This document shows positions 6,053 to 12,454 of a stretch of 30,469 nt of DNA, piece by piece. Position 1 is the first letter of the stretch. The number at the start of each line of letters is the position of its first letter. The position numbers and the translations under genes are program-made. The DNA is from a virus. The notes below the pieces were generated by a model. The model was given only the letters and a program-made list of their open reading frames with translations. It did not search any database and had not been told where the DNA came from. The DNA lies in the IMG/VR virus record IMGVR_UViG_3300033064_005166, positions 1-30,469 of that record; one strand, written 5' to 3'.

Positions 6053-6229
6053 ATGAAGAAAACTTGTGAAGGTTGTCGTTATATAAAAATAAAAACAGGT
6101 GAAATGGGATTGGGTTCTTCTTCTTTATTGTCGCCCTGTATTATTTGTGGTTGTTGTAGGTTAGCTATAGATAAAATGTATGATATTGCGGTAGCAATCA
6201 ATAAATTATTTAAAGGAGACCCAAGATGA
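6053..6229 (+). CDS. Small Cys-rich protein
   Basis: 58 aa, ATG 6053 behind TGGAGGAGAG; the longer frame from 5993 runs into the structured RNA and is rejected. Cys pattern: CEGC near the start, then CIICGCC in the middle (SPCIICGCCRLAIDKMYD), six cysteines that could hold zinc. The stop overlaps the next start by ATGA. Function not recognised. Confidence 0.55.
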   Translation: MKKTCEGCRYIKIKTGEMGLGSSSLLSPCIICGCCRLAIDKMYDIAVAINKLFKGDPR

Positions 6230-6915
6230 CCCTAAAAGAACGGATTGAGGAGATAGCTTGGAATTATTTACACACAGTTACCTTTGCACACGACAATGAA
6301 CCCAATGAATCTCATAGGCAAGTAATATGTAAGCAAAAAATACCAGAACTAATCACTGATATTCTCAAGGCGATAGAAGAAGAGGGCTACATCAAACCTA
6401 CAGAGGATAAAGGGTTGGAGGAGTTAATAGGAACTTTTGTATTGGAGAATCAATCAGCAAGACAAGCAGGGAAGAATACTAAATATGCTAAAGAACTTGC
6501 CAAACAAATCTCTGCTGGCTACATCAAGAAAGAAATCCTAATAGAGCAACAAAGAATTAACAATGCAATACTGGCTGATAAATGTGATGAGTTGGATAAG
6601 TTTGAGAAAGACTGCACCAAAAAATCAGATACCAGAGTTTTACCTTGTAAACATCTTGCCTACAAAACCTTGAATAACAATATTACAGAGCTATTCATTA
6701 ATGGTGAAGAATGGGTTAAGAAATCTAAAATTGAGGTGGATGAAGGGAAGATGGCAAAAGAAATTAGGATACCGATTACACAGGCTTGTGCTTCTATATT
6801 TGAATATAGCTTAAGCGAACATGGTATTACTCAGTTAGTTTTAAAAAACACAATAAAACAATGTGTAAATAAATGTTCCCACGCCATAGCCCAACACAGA
6901 AAGGGGAAAAGATGA
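6226..6915 (+). CDS. Hypothetical protein with LKERIEEI / TDILKA module
   Basis: 229 aa behind AAAGGAGACCCAAG. The N-terminus (MTLKERIEEIAWNYL) and ELITDILKAIEEEGYIKP (residues about 40-57) are shared with the next gene and with the reverse-strand gene at 9517-9795. The rest is long charged helix with scattered Cys (KCDELDKFEKDC, VLPCKH, QACASIFEY). No enzymatic motif was found. The C-terminal half may be a separate domain joined to the shuffled module. Confidence 0.6.
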   Translation: MTLKERIEEIAWNYLHTVTFAHDNEPNESHRQVICKQKIPELITDILKAIEEEGYIKPTEDKGLEELIGTFVLENQSARQAGKNTKYAKELAKQISAGYIKKEILIEQQRINNAILADKCDELDKFEKDCTKKSDTRVLPCKHLAYKTLNNNITELFINGEEWVKKSKIEVDEGKMAKEIRIPITQACASIFEYSLSEHGITQLVLKNTIKQCVNKCSHAIAQHRKGKR

Positions 6916-7160
6916 ATCTAAAAGAACGGATTGAGGAGATAGCACAAAAGTTAAGAGAATCTATTATGGTTGAAGCTGAGTCAAATTATGATTATCTAGA
7001 AGATTATACAGTAGACCAAGCTACCACCGACATACTCAAGGCATTTAGGGAGGACGTAGAAGAGAAGAAGTTAATTGATTGTAATGTTGAATATGAAAAT
7101 ATAGATGTTAATGCCTATAAGAATGATGTCCTACAAGAAATTATAGAGGAGATAGAATGA
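6912..7160 (+). CDS. Hypothetical protein with LKERIEEI / QATTDILKAF module
   Basis: 82 aa. ATG 6912 follows AAGGGGAAAAG and overlaps the preceding stop (ATGA); the track-length start at 6873 has no such site. It opens MNLKERIEEIAQKL and has VDQATTDILKAF in the middle; the tail is acidic (DVLQEIIEEIE). The first 26 coding bases after ATGA-A are the same as in the preceding gene, and the QATTDILKAF DNA is nearly the same as in the reverse-strand gene at 9517. Function unknown. Confidence 0.6.
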   Translation: MNLKERIEEIAQKLRESIMVEAESNYDYLEDYTVDQATTDILKAFREDVEEKKLIDCNVEYENIDVNAYKNDVLQEIIEEIE

Positions 7161-8101
7161 GTTATGTTTCTGTTGTTATCCCCCACCATACAGGCAGGCT
7201 TATTTATGATTGCCTACATTCACTCAGAGATGAAAGAGTAGAAAAGATTGTCTGTTCCTCTACACCCACCATCTTCCCTAATGTAAGGTCTGTATATACT
7301 CCATTAAACGAACCCACCCACAAGAGAAACAAGGGCGTTAAGTTGTCTATGGGCGATTATATCTGCTTTTTAGATGATGATGTAACTCTTTGTATTCTTT
7401 GTATAAAAAATATGCAGAGGTATTTAGACTGGCACAATGACGTAGGTATGGTATTTGCCACTCTTTTTCGCACAGATGAAACATTAGATTCTATCGGAGT
7501 ATATTTAAACTGGACTGGTTTCTTGATTGAGAACACAAAGCGTCCCGCCTACCCCACACCCATATTAAGTGGTAAGGGTGCTTGCTGTATGATTAGAAAG
7601 AAACTCTTTGATGATATAGGTGGCTTTGATGAGGACTTTGTTATCTATGGAGAAGAAACAGACCTGTCTTGGCGTGTGTGGTTAGCAGGTTATAAAGTAA
7701 TGCAACTACCTTTTGCCACTGCTATTCACTGCGCCGAAAGCAAAGACAAGTCTTATTATAATCCCGAATACATTTACTATCACGGCTGTAAAAACTATAT
7801 TACTATGTTAATCAAGAATTTAGGGCTATGGTATATGCCTATCGCACTCATTAACTTTTGCCTATGGGCATTTACAGGCGTCTTATTTCTGTTTAAGTCG
7901 CCTAAAAAGGCGTTTTGGATATTTCAAGGGCTTTGGTATAATATAGTTAACCTGCCACATATCCTTAAAAAGCGAAATAAAATACAAAAAGAAAGAGTCC
8001 TAACTGATACAGAACTCTTTCCTTATGTTTACACCTCAACAGGAATTAAATATTATATGACTCGCCTTTGGGAATATCTATTCTCTCCTTTGAAGCTATA
8101 A
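7157..8101 (+). CDS. Glycosyltransferase family 2
   Basis: 314 aa. The GT-A fold is clear: SVVIPHH strand 1, HKRNKG, then FLDDDV (Asp73-75) as the metal/nucleotide-sugar binding DxD site, SGKGACCMIRK, and GGFDEDFVIYGEETDLSWR (residues 155-173), the acceptor-side ED motif of rhamnosyl- and similar transferases. The C-terminal hydrophobic stretches (MPIALINFCLWAFTGVLFLF) could associate with the membrane. It transfers a sugar from a nucleotide donor; the acceptor could be host surface glycan, phage DNA or a virion protein, which cannot be told here. It is the last forward gene before convergent transcription, and its 3' end overlaps the reverse gene at 8046-8216. Confidence 0.85.
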   Translation: MSYVSVVIPHHTGRLIYDCLHSLRDERVEKIVCSSTPTIFPNVRSVYTPLNEPTHKRNKGVKLSMGDYICFLDDDVTLCILCIKNMQRYLDWHNDVGMVFATLFRTDETLDSIGVYLNWTGFLIENTKRPAYPTPILSGKGACCMIRKKLFDDIGGFDEDFVIYGEETDLSWRVWLAGYKVMQLPFATAIHCAESKDKSYYNPEYIYYHGCKNYITMLIKNLGLWYMPIALINFCLWAFTGVLFLFKSPKKAFWIFQGLWYNIVNLPHILKKRNKIQKERVLTDTELFPYVYTSTGIKYYMTRLWEYLFSPLKL

Positions 8102-8216
8102 AGCCTTGATATAATTTATCCCCGCAATCAATCTCCACCCAACAAATATCTTCTTGTGTCTTGTCTATCGTTATGGCAAACTTTTCTCCCCAAGTATCTA
8201 CTGTGATTTTGGTCAT
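8046..8216 (-). CDS. Small hypothetical protein, reverse operon last gene
   Basis: 56 aa (MTKITVDTWGEKFAITIDKT...), starting at 8216 on the reverse strand behind a strong AGAGGAGGCAGAAG site. Sequence looks like a beta-rich fold (VEIDCGDKLYQGFIASKERI). Its 3' 56 nt overlap the 3' end of the glycosyltransferase on the other strand. Not recognised. The good ribosome site is the main support. Confidence 0.5.
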   Translation of the reverse strand: MTKITVDTWGEKFAITIDKTQEDICWVEIDCGDKLYQGFIASKERIDIPKGESYNI

Positions 8217-8337
8217 CTTCTGCCTCCTCTCTAACCCTATTTGCTTTCTCTTCTAACCAGTCTGAACACTCTTGGCAAATATACATCTGTAAACATACGC
8301 TACTTTCAATGGGTCTAAAACACATTTCACATAGCAT
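8128..8337 (-). CDS. Small zinc-ribbon protein
   Basis: 69 aa from ATG 8337 behind GGGGGTGAGAT. Two CxxC pairs (CEMC and CQEC, residues 3-6 and about 21-24) suggest one Zn site, followed by a charged helix (DWLEEKANRVREEAEDD). The 3' 89 nt overlap the start and ribosome site of the downstream reverse gene, so the C-terminal tail is less certain. Confidence 0.5.
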   Translation of the reverse strand: MLCEMCFRPIESSVCLQMYICQECSDWLEEKANRVREEAEDDQNHSRYLGRKVCHNDRQDTRRYLLGGD

Positions 8338-8348
8338 ATCTCACCCCC

Positions 8349-8504
8349 TTATTTATCTTCTATAATCCTTGTTATCATATCTTCGAGGTCATACCATTTT
8401 GTATCGCCATCTTTACAATCAAACATATCTTCATCACCCATATATTCAGCTATGCTTTCAAGTATTTGAATTGCTATTTTTTGTGTTATCGATAAATTTC
8501 TCAT
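8349..8504 (-). CDS. Small acidic hypothetical protein
   Basis: 51 aa (MRNLSITQKIAIQILESIAE...), start 8504 on the reverse strand behind GGGGGGAATAAA. One helix (residues 6-21) then an acidic stretch (YMGDEDMFDCKDGD) and a helix ending in EDK. Ends 11 nt before the next start. Not recognised. Confidence 0.5.
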   Translation of the reverse strand: MRNLSITQKIAIQILESIAEYMGDEDMFDCKDGDTKWYDLEDMITRIIEDK

Positions 8505-8519
8505 TTTATTCCCCCCTTC

Positions 8520-8849
8520 TCACCCCCTCGTTAATCTGTCTCTTAAAATCTTGATATTTCTGTTAATCTCATTGACCATTGGAGTATTTTCTTCTCTATT
8601 TCCCTCGCCCTCATAATAGGGGCAGTTGTCAAACTCCTTAAAAAAGTCATTATCAAGCTCTCTTATGGTCTTGAATACCTTTTCGTTGCCCTTGTTGTCT
8701 GTCCATAGTCCCTTAGCACAGAACAGCTTGACCAATCCTTGTGCTTTGGTCTTGGGAGCGAACATAGTAGCACCATATCTAACACCTTTGAGGTCTTTCT
8801 TTCTTTTTTTTATGCGCATTTTGCAGTTAAAACAATTTTTACACTTCAT
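8520..8849 (-). CDS. Cys-containing hypothetical protein
   Basis: 109 aa. ATG 8849 is chosen because GGAGGGAAAA sits right before it; a TTG at 8861 would place that site inside the gene. It begins CKNCFNCKMRIKKRK (three Cys), then FCAKGLW and DNCPYYEGEG, a pattern typical of small phage zinc proteins of unknown role. The C-terminus is a basic helix (NRNIKILRDRLTRG). Confidence 0.6.
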   Translation of the reverse strand: MKCKNCFNCKMRIKKRKKDLKGVRYGATMFAPKTKAQGLVKLFCAKGLWTDNKGNEKVFKTIRELDNDFFKEFDNCPYYEGEGNREENTPMVNEINRNIKILRDRLTRG

Positions 8850-8876
8850 TTTTCCCTCCAAACATCTTCTCTATGA

Positions 8877-9104
8877 TTAGGTTGTGGATTGATTTGGCGA
8901 CTTTAAATATATACTCTGCTTCCATATTCCCACAGCCCCTTCTCCTTTCTGTATTTCTACTCTCATAGTTTTAAAACCACATTCCAAACAAACGAATTCA
9001 AATGGCCACACAGGCATAAGGCCTACATTATTGTGGCCACAGGCCAGCTTGTAGTGTTTGTTTTTGTCTAATTCTTTAACTATTTCATATCCAGTTTTTT
9101 CCAT
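8877..9104 (-). CDS. Small zinc-ribbon-like protein
   Basis: 75 aa, ATG 9104 behind AAAGGAGTGAAA. It contains LACGHNN and FVCLECGF, giving C-x-H and C-x2-C pairs about 20 residues apart, as in rubredoxin-like or zinc-ribbon knuckles. The tail (GAVGIWKQSIYLKSPN) is not recognised. Follows the 20-aa membrane peptide by 12 nt. Confidence 0.55.
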   Translation of the reverse strand: MEKTGYEIVKELDKNKHYKLACGHNNVGLMPVWPFEFVCLECGFKTMRVEIQKGEGAVGIWKQSIYLKSPNQSTT

Positions 9105-9116
9105 TTTCACTCCTTT

Positions 9117-9179
9117 CTATCTTGTTATAAATATCACTATTATAATTAAGGTAACCGCTATAAAGAAAGCCTTTTCCAT
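9117..9179 (-). CDS. 20-residue single-span membrane peptide
   Basis: The reading frame MEKAFFIAVTLIIIVIFITR starts at 9179 behind a full-strength AAAGGAGGATTAAAA site and ends at TAG. It is one hydrophobic helix with a charged residue at each end. The next gene starts 12 nt after its stop, with its own site. Tiny membrane peptides occur in phage lysis and host-takeover loci; it lies directly downstream of the secreted, possibly lytic protein. Coding status rests on the ribosome site, spacing and hydrophobicity. Confidence 0.45.
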   Translation of the reverse strand: MEKAFFIAVTLIIIVIFITR

Positions 9180-9181
9180 TT

Positions 9182-9520
9182 TTAATCCTCCTTTCTGTAT
9201 CTAACAAGCCAATACTTGACCATTTCACTCCATCTCTTCCAGTTGGGCGGACAGTATCGCTGGCCCATACTCTCCAAAAAGTCGCCCTGTTTATCCCAAC
9301 GTTTATAAGCATTTATAACTGATTGTCTGCATATCTTACGAGCAACCTCTTTTTTACCCCTTGCGTCTATGCTTTTAATTCCATAGGGGTATTTCTCGCT
9401 GTTTTCAACCCTGCCGATTGCCCTGACTACCTCATCAACCGTAAACTGTTCTGCATTAGCTATTAAACAGGAGCCGATTAAGATAGTCAATGCTGTAATA
9501 GGTATCCAGTACCATTTCAT
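9182..9520 (-). CDS. Secreted, possibly peptidoglycan-active protein
   Basis: 112 aa. The N-terminus MKWYWIPITALTILIGSC then LIANA is a signal sequence; IGSC could also be a lipobox, or cleavage may follow ANA. The mature part has VVRAIGRVENSEKYPYGIKS, then ARKICRQSVINAYKRW and MGQRYCPP, and a Trp-rich end. The IxxVENSxxYPYGI...ARxIC...RYCPP pattern is one I have seen in phage proteins resembling lysozyme-type transglycosylases, where the Glu of VENS would be catalytic; that assignment is an inference. Start overlaps the preceding stop (ATGA on the reverse strand). Confidence 0.5.
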   Translation of the reverse strand: MKWYWIPITALTILIGSCLIANAEQFTVDEVVRAIGRVENSEKYPYGIKSIDARGKKEVARKICRQSVINAYKRWDKQGDFLESMGQRYCPPNWKRWSEMVKYWLVRYRKED

Positions 9521-9795
9521 AGTTGCTCCTTTTCAAACATCTCCTCATTAATATCATCTATGGCTTGGTTGTAGCCTTCATCATACCTAGACTGATAATA
9601 ATTATTTTTATAGTTTATTAAAGATTCTTTGTTTGGAAATGGATATGGGTCTTTCTTCTTCGACAAACTCTCCCCAAACGCCTTGAGTATGTCGGTGGTG
9701 GCTTGGGATTCATCAACACCAAGACACTCTCCAGAAATAAGAGCATATTTAGTATTCTCTCTAATTATCCCCTCAATCCGTTCTTTCAGTTTCAT
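9517..9795 (-). CDS. Hypothetical protein with LKERIEGI / QATTDILKAF module
   Basis: 92 aa from ATG 9795 behind AAAGGGGGAAAGA. The N-terminus (MKLKERIEGI) and ESQATTDILKAF (residues about 29-40) match the forward genes at 6226 and 6912, at DNA level too, although it lies on the other strand. The C-terminal half (YYQSRYDEGYNQAIDDINEEM) is its own. Function unknown; a member of a shuffled family. Confidence 0.6.
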   Translation of the reverse strand: MKLKERIEGIIRENTKYALISGECLGVDESQATTDILKAFGESLSKKKDPYPFPNKESLINYKNNYYQSRYDEGYNQAIDDINEEMFEKEQL

Positions 9796-9825
9796 TCTTT
9801 CCCCCTTTGTTTATATTGGGTTAAC

Positions 9826-9999
9826 CTAATTATATACATCAATTCTTATTGAGTACTTTTTGAGTTTTCCTGTCTTTGTCAATTTTGCCCACCAAGTACG
9901 ATTAGAAGTCTTAAAACGAATAAATCTCAAATCATCTGTTGAATATGAAACTACCCTGTCATCTAATTGCTTTTCTATTTCTTTGATTACCTTAGTCAT
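9826..9999 (-). CDS. Small basic hypothetical protein, first gene of the reverse operon
   Basis: 57 aa (MTKVIKEIEKQLDDRVVSYS...), ATG 9999 behind AGAAAGGAGCAAAC. Short helix, then a beta-like segment (LRFIRFKTSNRTWWAKL) with paired Trp, then KTGKLKKYSIRIDVYN. It is the gene closest to the promoter at 10040-10067. Not recognised. Confidence 0.55.
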   Translation of the reverse strand: MTKVIKEIEKQLDDRVVSYSTDDLRFIRFKTSNRTWWAKLTKTGKLKKYSIRIDVYN

Positions 10000-10039
10000 T
10001 GTTTGCTCCTTTCTGGTTAGATTTATCTTTCATACTCTA

Positions 10040-10067
10040 AGTTTAACATATTTATATAACTTGTCAA
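10040..10067 (-). promoter_or_regulatory. Sigma70-like promoter for the reverse operon
   Basis: Read on the reverse strand: TTGACA (10067-10062), a 16-bp spacer, then TAAACT (10045-10040), 6/6 and 4/6 matches to the bacterial consensus. The first start codon follows 41 nt after the -10 box. It would drive the nine genes from 9999 down to 8046. Confidence 0.6.
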
Positions 10068-10202
10068 GTTTTATCTTCTTTTTTTTGCTATATATACCAA
10101 CGACTTACAACACATTTAAAAAAAAAGTTTGAATTTCCCAAATATGGGGGGGTCTATATGTTATCCTTTTAGCGTACGAATAAACAAAAAAGGAAGGTCG
10201 CT

Positions 10203-10559
10203 ATGAATGAGAAAGAAGCAAAGAGGCGTTATAACGCCCAACGCAAACATAAAGATGCTCTTGTTGAACTCAAGGGCAATAGGTGTGCTTTATGTGGTGG
10301 AGTATATCCTACGTGTTGTTATGATTTTCACCACTTAAACCCAAAATTAAAAGAAAAGAATATTGCACAATATGCACAAACTAAAAAAGGATTTGAAAAG
10401 GCAAAGCAGGAACTCTATAAATGTATGTTGCTTTGTTGTAATTGTCATCGGCTGATTCACGCTTGGGGTGGATTCTATTTGAACGGCGACCTTCGAGTCC
10501 TTAAAATTAAACCCAAGTGGAGTCAGCCAGCAGATAAGAAACTACTGGAAGATTTTTAG
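10203..10559 (+). CDS. HNH endonuclease
   Basis: 118 aa, ATG 10203 behind AAAGGAAGGTCGCT. CALCGG (residues about 28-33) and LLCCNCHRLIH (about 77-87) supply the zinc ribbon, and YDFHHLNP carries the His-His that starts the beta-beta-alpha metal catalytic core. This is the small phage HNH type. It is far from the terminase and so more likely a free-standing homing or host-nicking nuclease than a packaging partner, though some HNH proteins act in packaging. It borders the long non-coding region, a usual place for mobile HNH genes. Confidence 0.8.
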   Translation: MNEKEAKRRYNAQRKHKDALVELKGNRCALCGGVYPTCCYDFHHLNPKLKEKNIAQYAQTKKGFEKAKQELYKCMLLCCNCHRLIHAWGGFYLNGDLRVLKIKPKWSQPADKKLLEDF

Positions 10560-10695
10560 ATTTTTATCTTTGTTTGAGGTTGAAGGAAAAAAATGAAAAA
10601 AAATACTAGCTTTCCTAAATACTGATACAAGGTAAGCTGAAGAAAAGAAAGAAAGGGAGTAGATATATATATAGGTAACAGTCTACAAACTCCTT

Positions 10696-10731
10696 TAAGA
10701 TACTGAAGCGATTAGGTATCTTAATCGCTTC
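10696..10731 (+). repeat. Two overlapping inverted repeats in A-B-A'-B' order
   Basis: Repeat 1: TAAGATAC (10696-10703) with GTATCTTA (10716-10723), 8 perfect pairs. Repeat 2: GAAGCGATTA (10705-10714) with TAATCGCTTC (10722-10731), 10 perfect pairs and a 7-nt loop. The right arm of repeat 1 falls within the loop and stem of repeat 2, so the two hairpins exclude each other. No T-run follows on either strand, so neither looks like a simple terminator. Confidence 0.75.
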
Positions 10732-11200
10732 AAAATCTGATACAATTAAAACACGTAAATGTTCTATAAACCGAACAAATGTCTTTTAAACCGAATATAC
10801 CCTTTAAGGTATAACAATTCATAAAAAGCGAAAAAAGAAAAGAAAAAGGGTATAATATAATGATTACCTATTACATTGTTACATTCAGGGTATAAGTCAT
10901 CTAGTTTAGCTATAACTAAACCAATCAATATACCATTCAATATCAGTATACCATTAGGCGAAGAAAGAAAAGAAAGAATGTCCGTTATGTCCGATAAATG
11001 TCTTAAATACTATATATAATACAAGACAATAGATAAATGTAGATAAGTACAAGTTAAGAACAATACATATATTACCTGAAGAGTAAGCACACCCTAACCA
11101 CATACTACTCATACACATACGAGTCCCGAACGATAATTCAACATAATAAATATTATAGGCTCATACAAGGGTATAGGGTGGCATAGGGCACCCTGTTGGA

Positions 11201-11229
11201 TTGTAAATTCGGGTGGGTTTATATATTAT
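11201..11229 (+). promoter_or_regulatory. Possible forward promoter in the gene-free region
   Basis: TTGTAA (11201-11206), a 17-bp spacer, and TATTAT (11224-11229) match 4/6 and 5/6 of the sigma70 boxes. It points toward the methyltransferase and late block. In AT-rich DNA such matches arise by chance, so support is weak. Confidence 0.25.
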
Positions 11230-11347
11230 ATATCCAACCCAGTCATATAGTTAAGTTTGTCCAATACACTCATTTAGTTAGTAAGTATATGTTGTACAAA
11301 CACTTAGGTACTTATTTTTCCAACCCCCCCCCAAGGTGAGGAAGGGT

Positions 11348-11373
11348 AAATGTCTACTGTTTAGTGGACATTT
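11348..11373 (+). repeat. 11-bp hairpin built from an ATGTC / GGACAT inverted motif
   Basis: AAATGTCTACT (11348-11358), loop GTTT, AGTGGACATTT (11363-11373), with one G-T pair. A third half-site, GTGGACATT, follows at 11381-11389. The same half-site occurs as ATGTCC/ATGTCT at 10979-11005 and near 10784. Could be operator or iteron half-sites. Confidence 0.5.
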
Positions 11374-11468
11374 AGAAATGGTGGACATTGATTTTGTGAG
11401 GGAAAAGGCTCAAGTCGCCACCCTAAAGTAAGAAAGATAAAATACTTAATAAATATATTTTTTAAGTT

Positions 11469-11708
11469 ATGATGAATATTGAACTAATAGAAACAGAAAC
11501 CCTTATACAGGAACTACTTAAGCGCTTTGACGCCTCTTGCTTTGTAGGGGTCAGGCACAAGTATAAGTCCAAGGACACCGAAGACTATACTATACGTTAT
11601 AGGGGGTCTTTGGCTACCCTTAAAGGACTTAACTCTATACTTGAGAACCACATAAATATGGATTTAGAAGAACTTATAGACGAAGAGGAAAAATTTGAAA
11701 ATCCTTGA
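11469..11708 (+). CDS. Small hypothetical protein
   Basis: 79 aa (MMNIELIETETLIQELLKRF...); ATG 11469 or 11472. No clear ribosome site precedes it, only an AT-rich stretch, so initiation may be weak or leaderless. It is acidic, with a middle FVGVRHKYKSKDTEDYTIRY that looks like a beta hairpin. It overlaps the next gene by 14 nt. Not recognised. Confidence 0.5.
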   Translation: MMNIELIETETLIQELLKRFDASCFVGVRHKYKSKDTEDYTIRYRGSLATLKGLNSILENHINMDLEELIDEEEKFENP

Positions 11709-12243
11709 TATTGGGGGAAATCTGGGCATTAGAGCTCAAAAGGCTTATCCTGGAGCTAAGATAGTAGTCCTGGATAAGAGGTATGGATTTGATGTTACCA
11801 AAGAAGAGTTCCCTGGGGTTGAGTGGGATGTAATCTTGGTTAACCACCTCATAGAACACCTGGAAGACCCAGATGACTTCTTAGATAAGTGCTATCGGGT
11901 TATGGATGACAAGACCATTTTGGAAATATCCACACCTAACCTATTGGCTTGGTTTAATAGACTATTAGTATTATCGGGGTATTTACCCCACACATATGAA
12001 GTGTCTTTTAGGCATAATGTGGGAAAACCATTTAATTGGGGCACTGAGAGATTAGGTGGGCACTTACGAGTAACCTGTCCACGTGCCCTTAAAGAACTAC
12101 TCCGTAAGCACGGATTTAAAATATTAAGCGTAAAGGGTGAATATTCTACATACCCTTGTAATCTATTTATAAGGTTAATAGATAGAATATGCACTATAAA
12201 CCCCAACTTGGCATCATCATTTAGGATTAAAGCAAGGAGGTAA
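11695..12243 (+). CDS. Class I SAM-dependent methyltransferase, TTG start
   Basis: 182 aa. The gene starts with TTG 11695 behind GAAGAGGAAAA; no earlier in-frame ATG exists. KILDIGGNLG is motif I, VVLDKRYG carries the acidic residue after strand 2, FDVTKEEFPG and WDVILVNHLIEHL the following strands, and TILEISTPN the next. This resembles Methyltransf_11/23-type enzymes, often found with glycosyltransferases. The substrate is unknown. It is truncated at the N-terminus compared with many family members, which usually have a leading helix. Confidence 0.7.
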   Translation: MKILDIGGNLGIRAQKAYPGAKIVVLDKRYGFDVTKEEFPGVEWDVILVNHLIEHLEDPDDFLDKCYRVMDDKTILEISTPNLLAWFNRLLVLSGYLPHTYEVSFRHNVGKPFNWGTERLGGHLRVTCPRALKELLRKHGFKILSVKGEYSTYPCNLFIRLIDRICTINPNLASSFRIKARR

Positions 12244-12245
12244 TT

Positions 12246-12425
12246 ATGAGACTTAAAAAGAAAGTAAAGAAAGAGAAAGTAGTAAAAGCACCAGAGGTGG
12301 TAGTTGAGATATCTAAAGAACCCATTCAGGAAGTATGCAAGTCGGCGGGTTGTTCAAGGTATGCCGTAAAAGACGGTTTATGTCAGAATTGTATTAATGA
12401 CTTAAGTTCAATAGGTTATAAGTAA
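12246..12425 (+). CDS. Small basic zinc-binding protein
   Basis: 59 aa, ATG 12246 behind AAGGAGGTAATT. The N-terminal third is very basic (MRLKKKVKKEKVVK), followed by VCKSAGCSRYAVKDGLCQNC, a C-x4-C...C-x2-C set that should bind zinc. Immediately upstream of the packaging genes. A nucleic-acid binding role is inferred from charge. Confidence 0.6.
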   Translation: MRLKKKVKKEKVVKAPEVVVEISKEPIQEVCKSAGCSRYAVKDGLCQNCINDLSSIGYK

Positions 12426-12454
12426 GGGAACTTGTCTACAAGTTAAGGAGACAT

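Larger units (their letters stand above)
10560..11468 (+). other. Long gene-free regulatory or origin-like region
   Basis: About 900 bp with stops in all frames and no ORF of credible composition. It is AT-rich and contains: overlapping inverted repeats (10696-10731); AAACCGAA twice near 10770-10800; TATACCATT twice (about 10932 and 10950); ATGTCC/ATGTCT and GGACAT motifs clustered at 10979-11005 and 11348-11389; an 11-bp hairpin (11348-11373); a run of nine C (11324-11332); and an ATATATATTATATAT stretch near 11221. Repeats plus AT-rich tracts fit a replication origin or a regulatory hub. No known origin consensus was recognised. Confidence 0.5.

Noticed and set aside
8369-8880. Forward ORFs opposite the reverse operon
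   Set aside because: They lack ribosome sites and have compositions typical of antisense shadows (Ser/Leu/Phe rich).
10696-10731. Rho-independent terminator
   Set aside because: The stems are good but no run of T follows on either strand.
10847-10862. TATAATATAATG as a forward promoter
   Set aside because: A perfect -10 box is present, but nothing like TTGACA lies 15-19 bp upstream.
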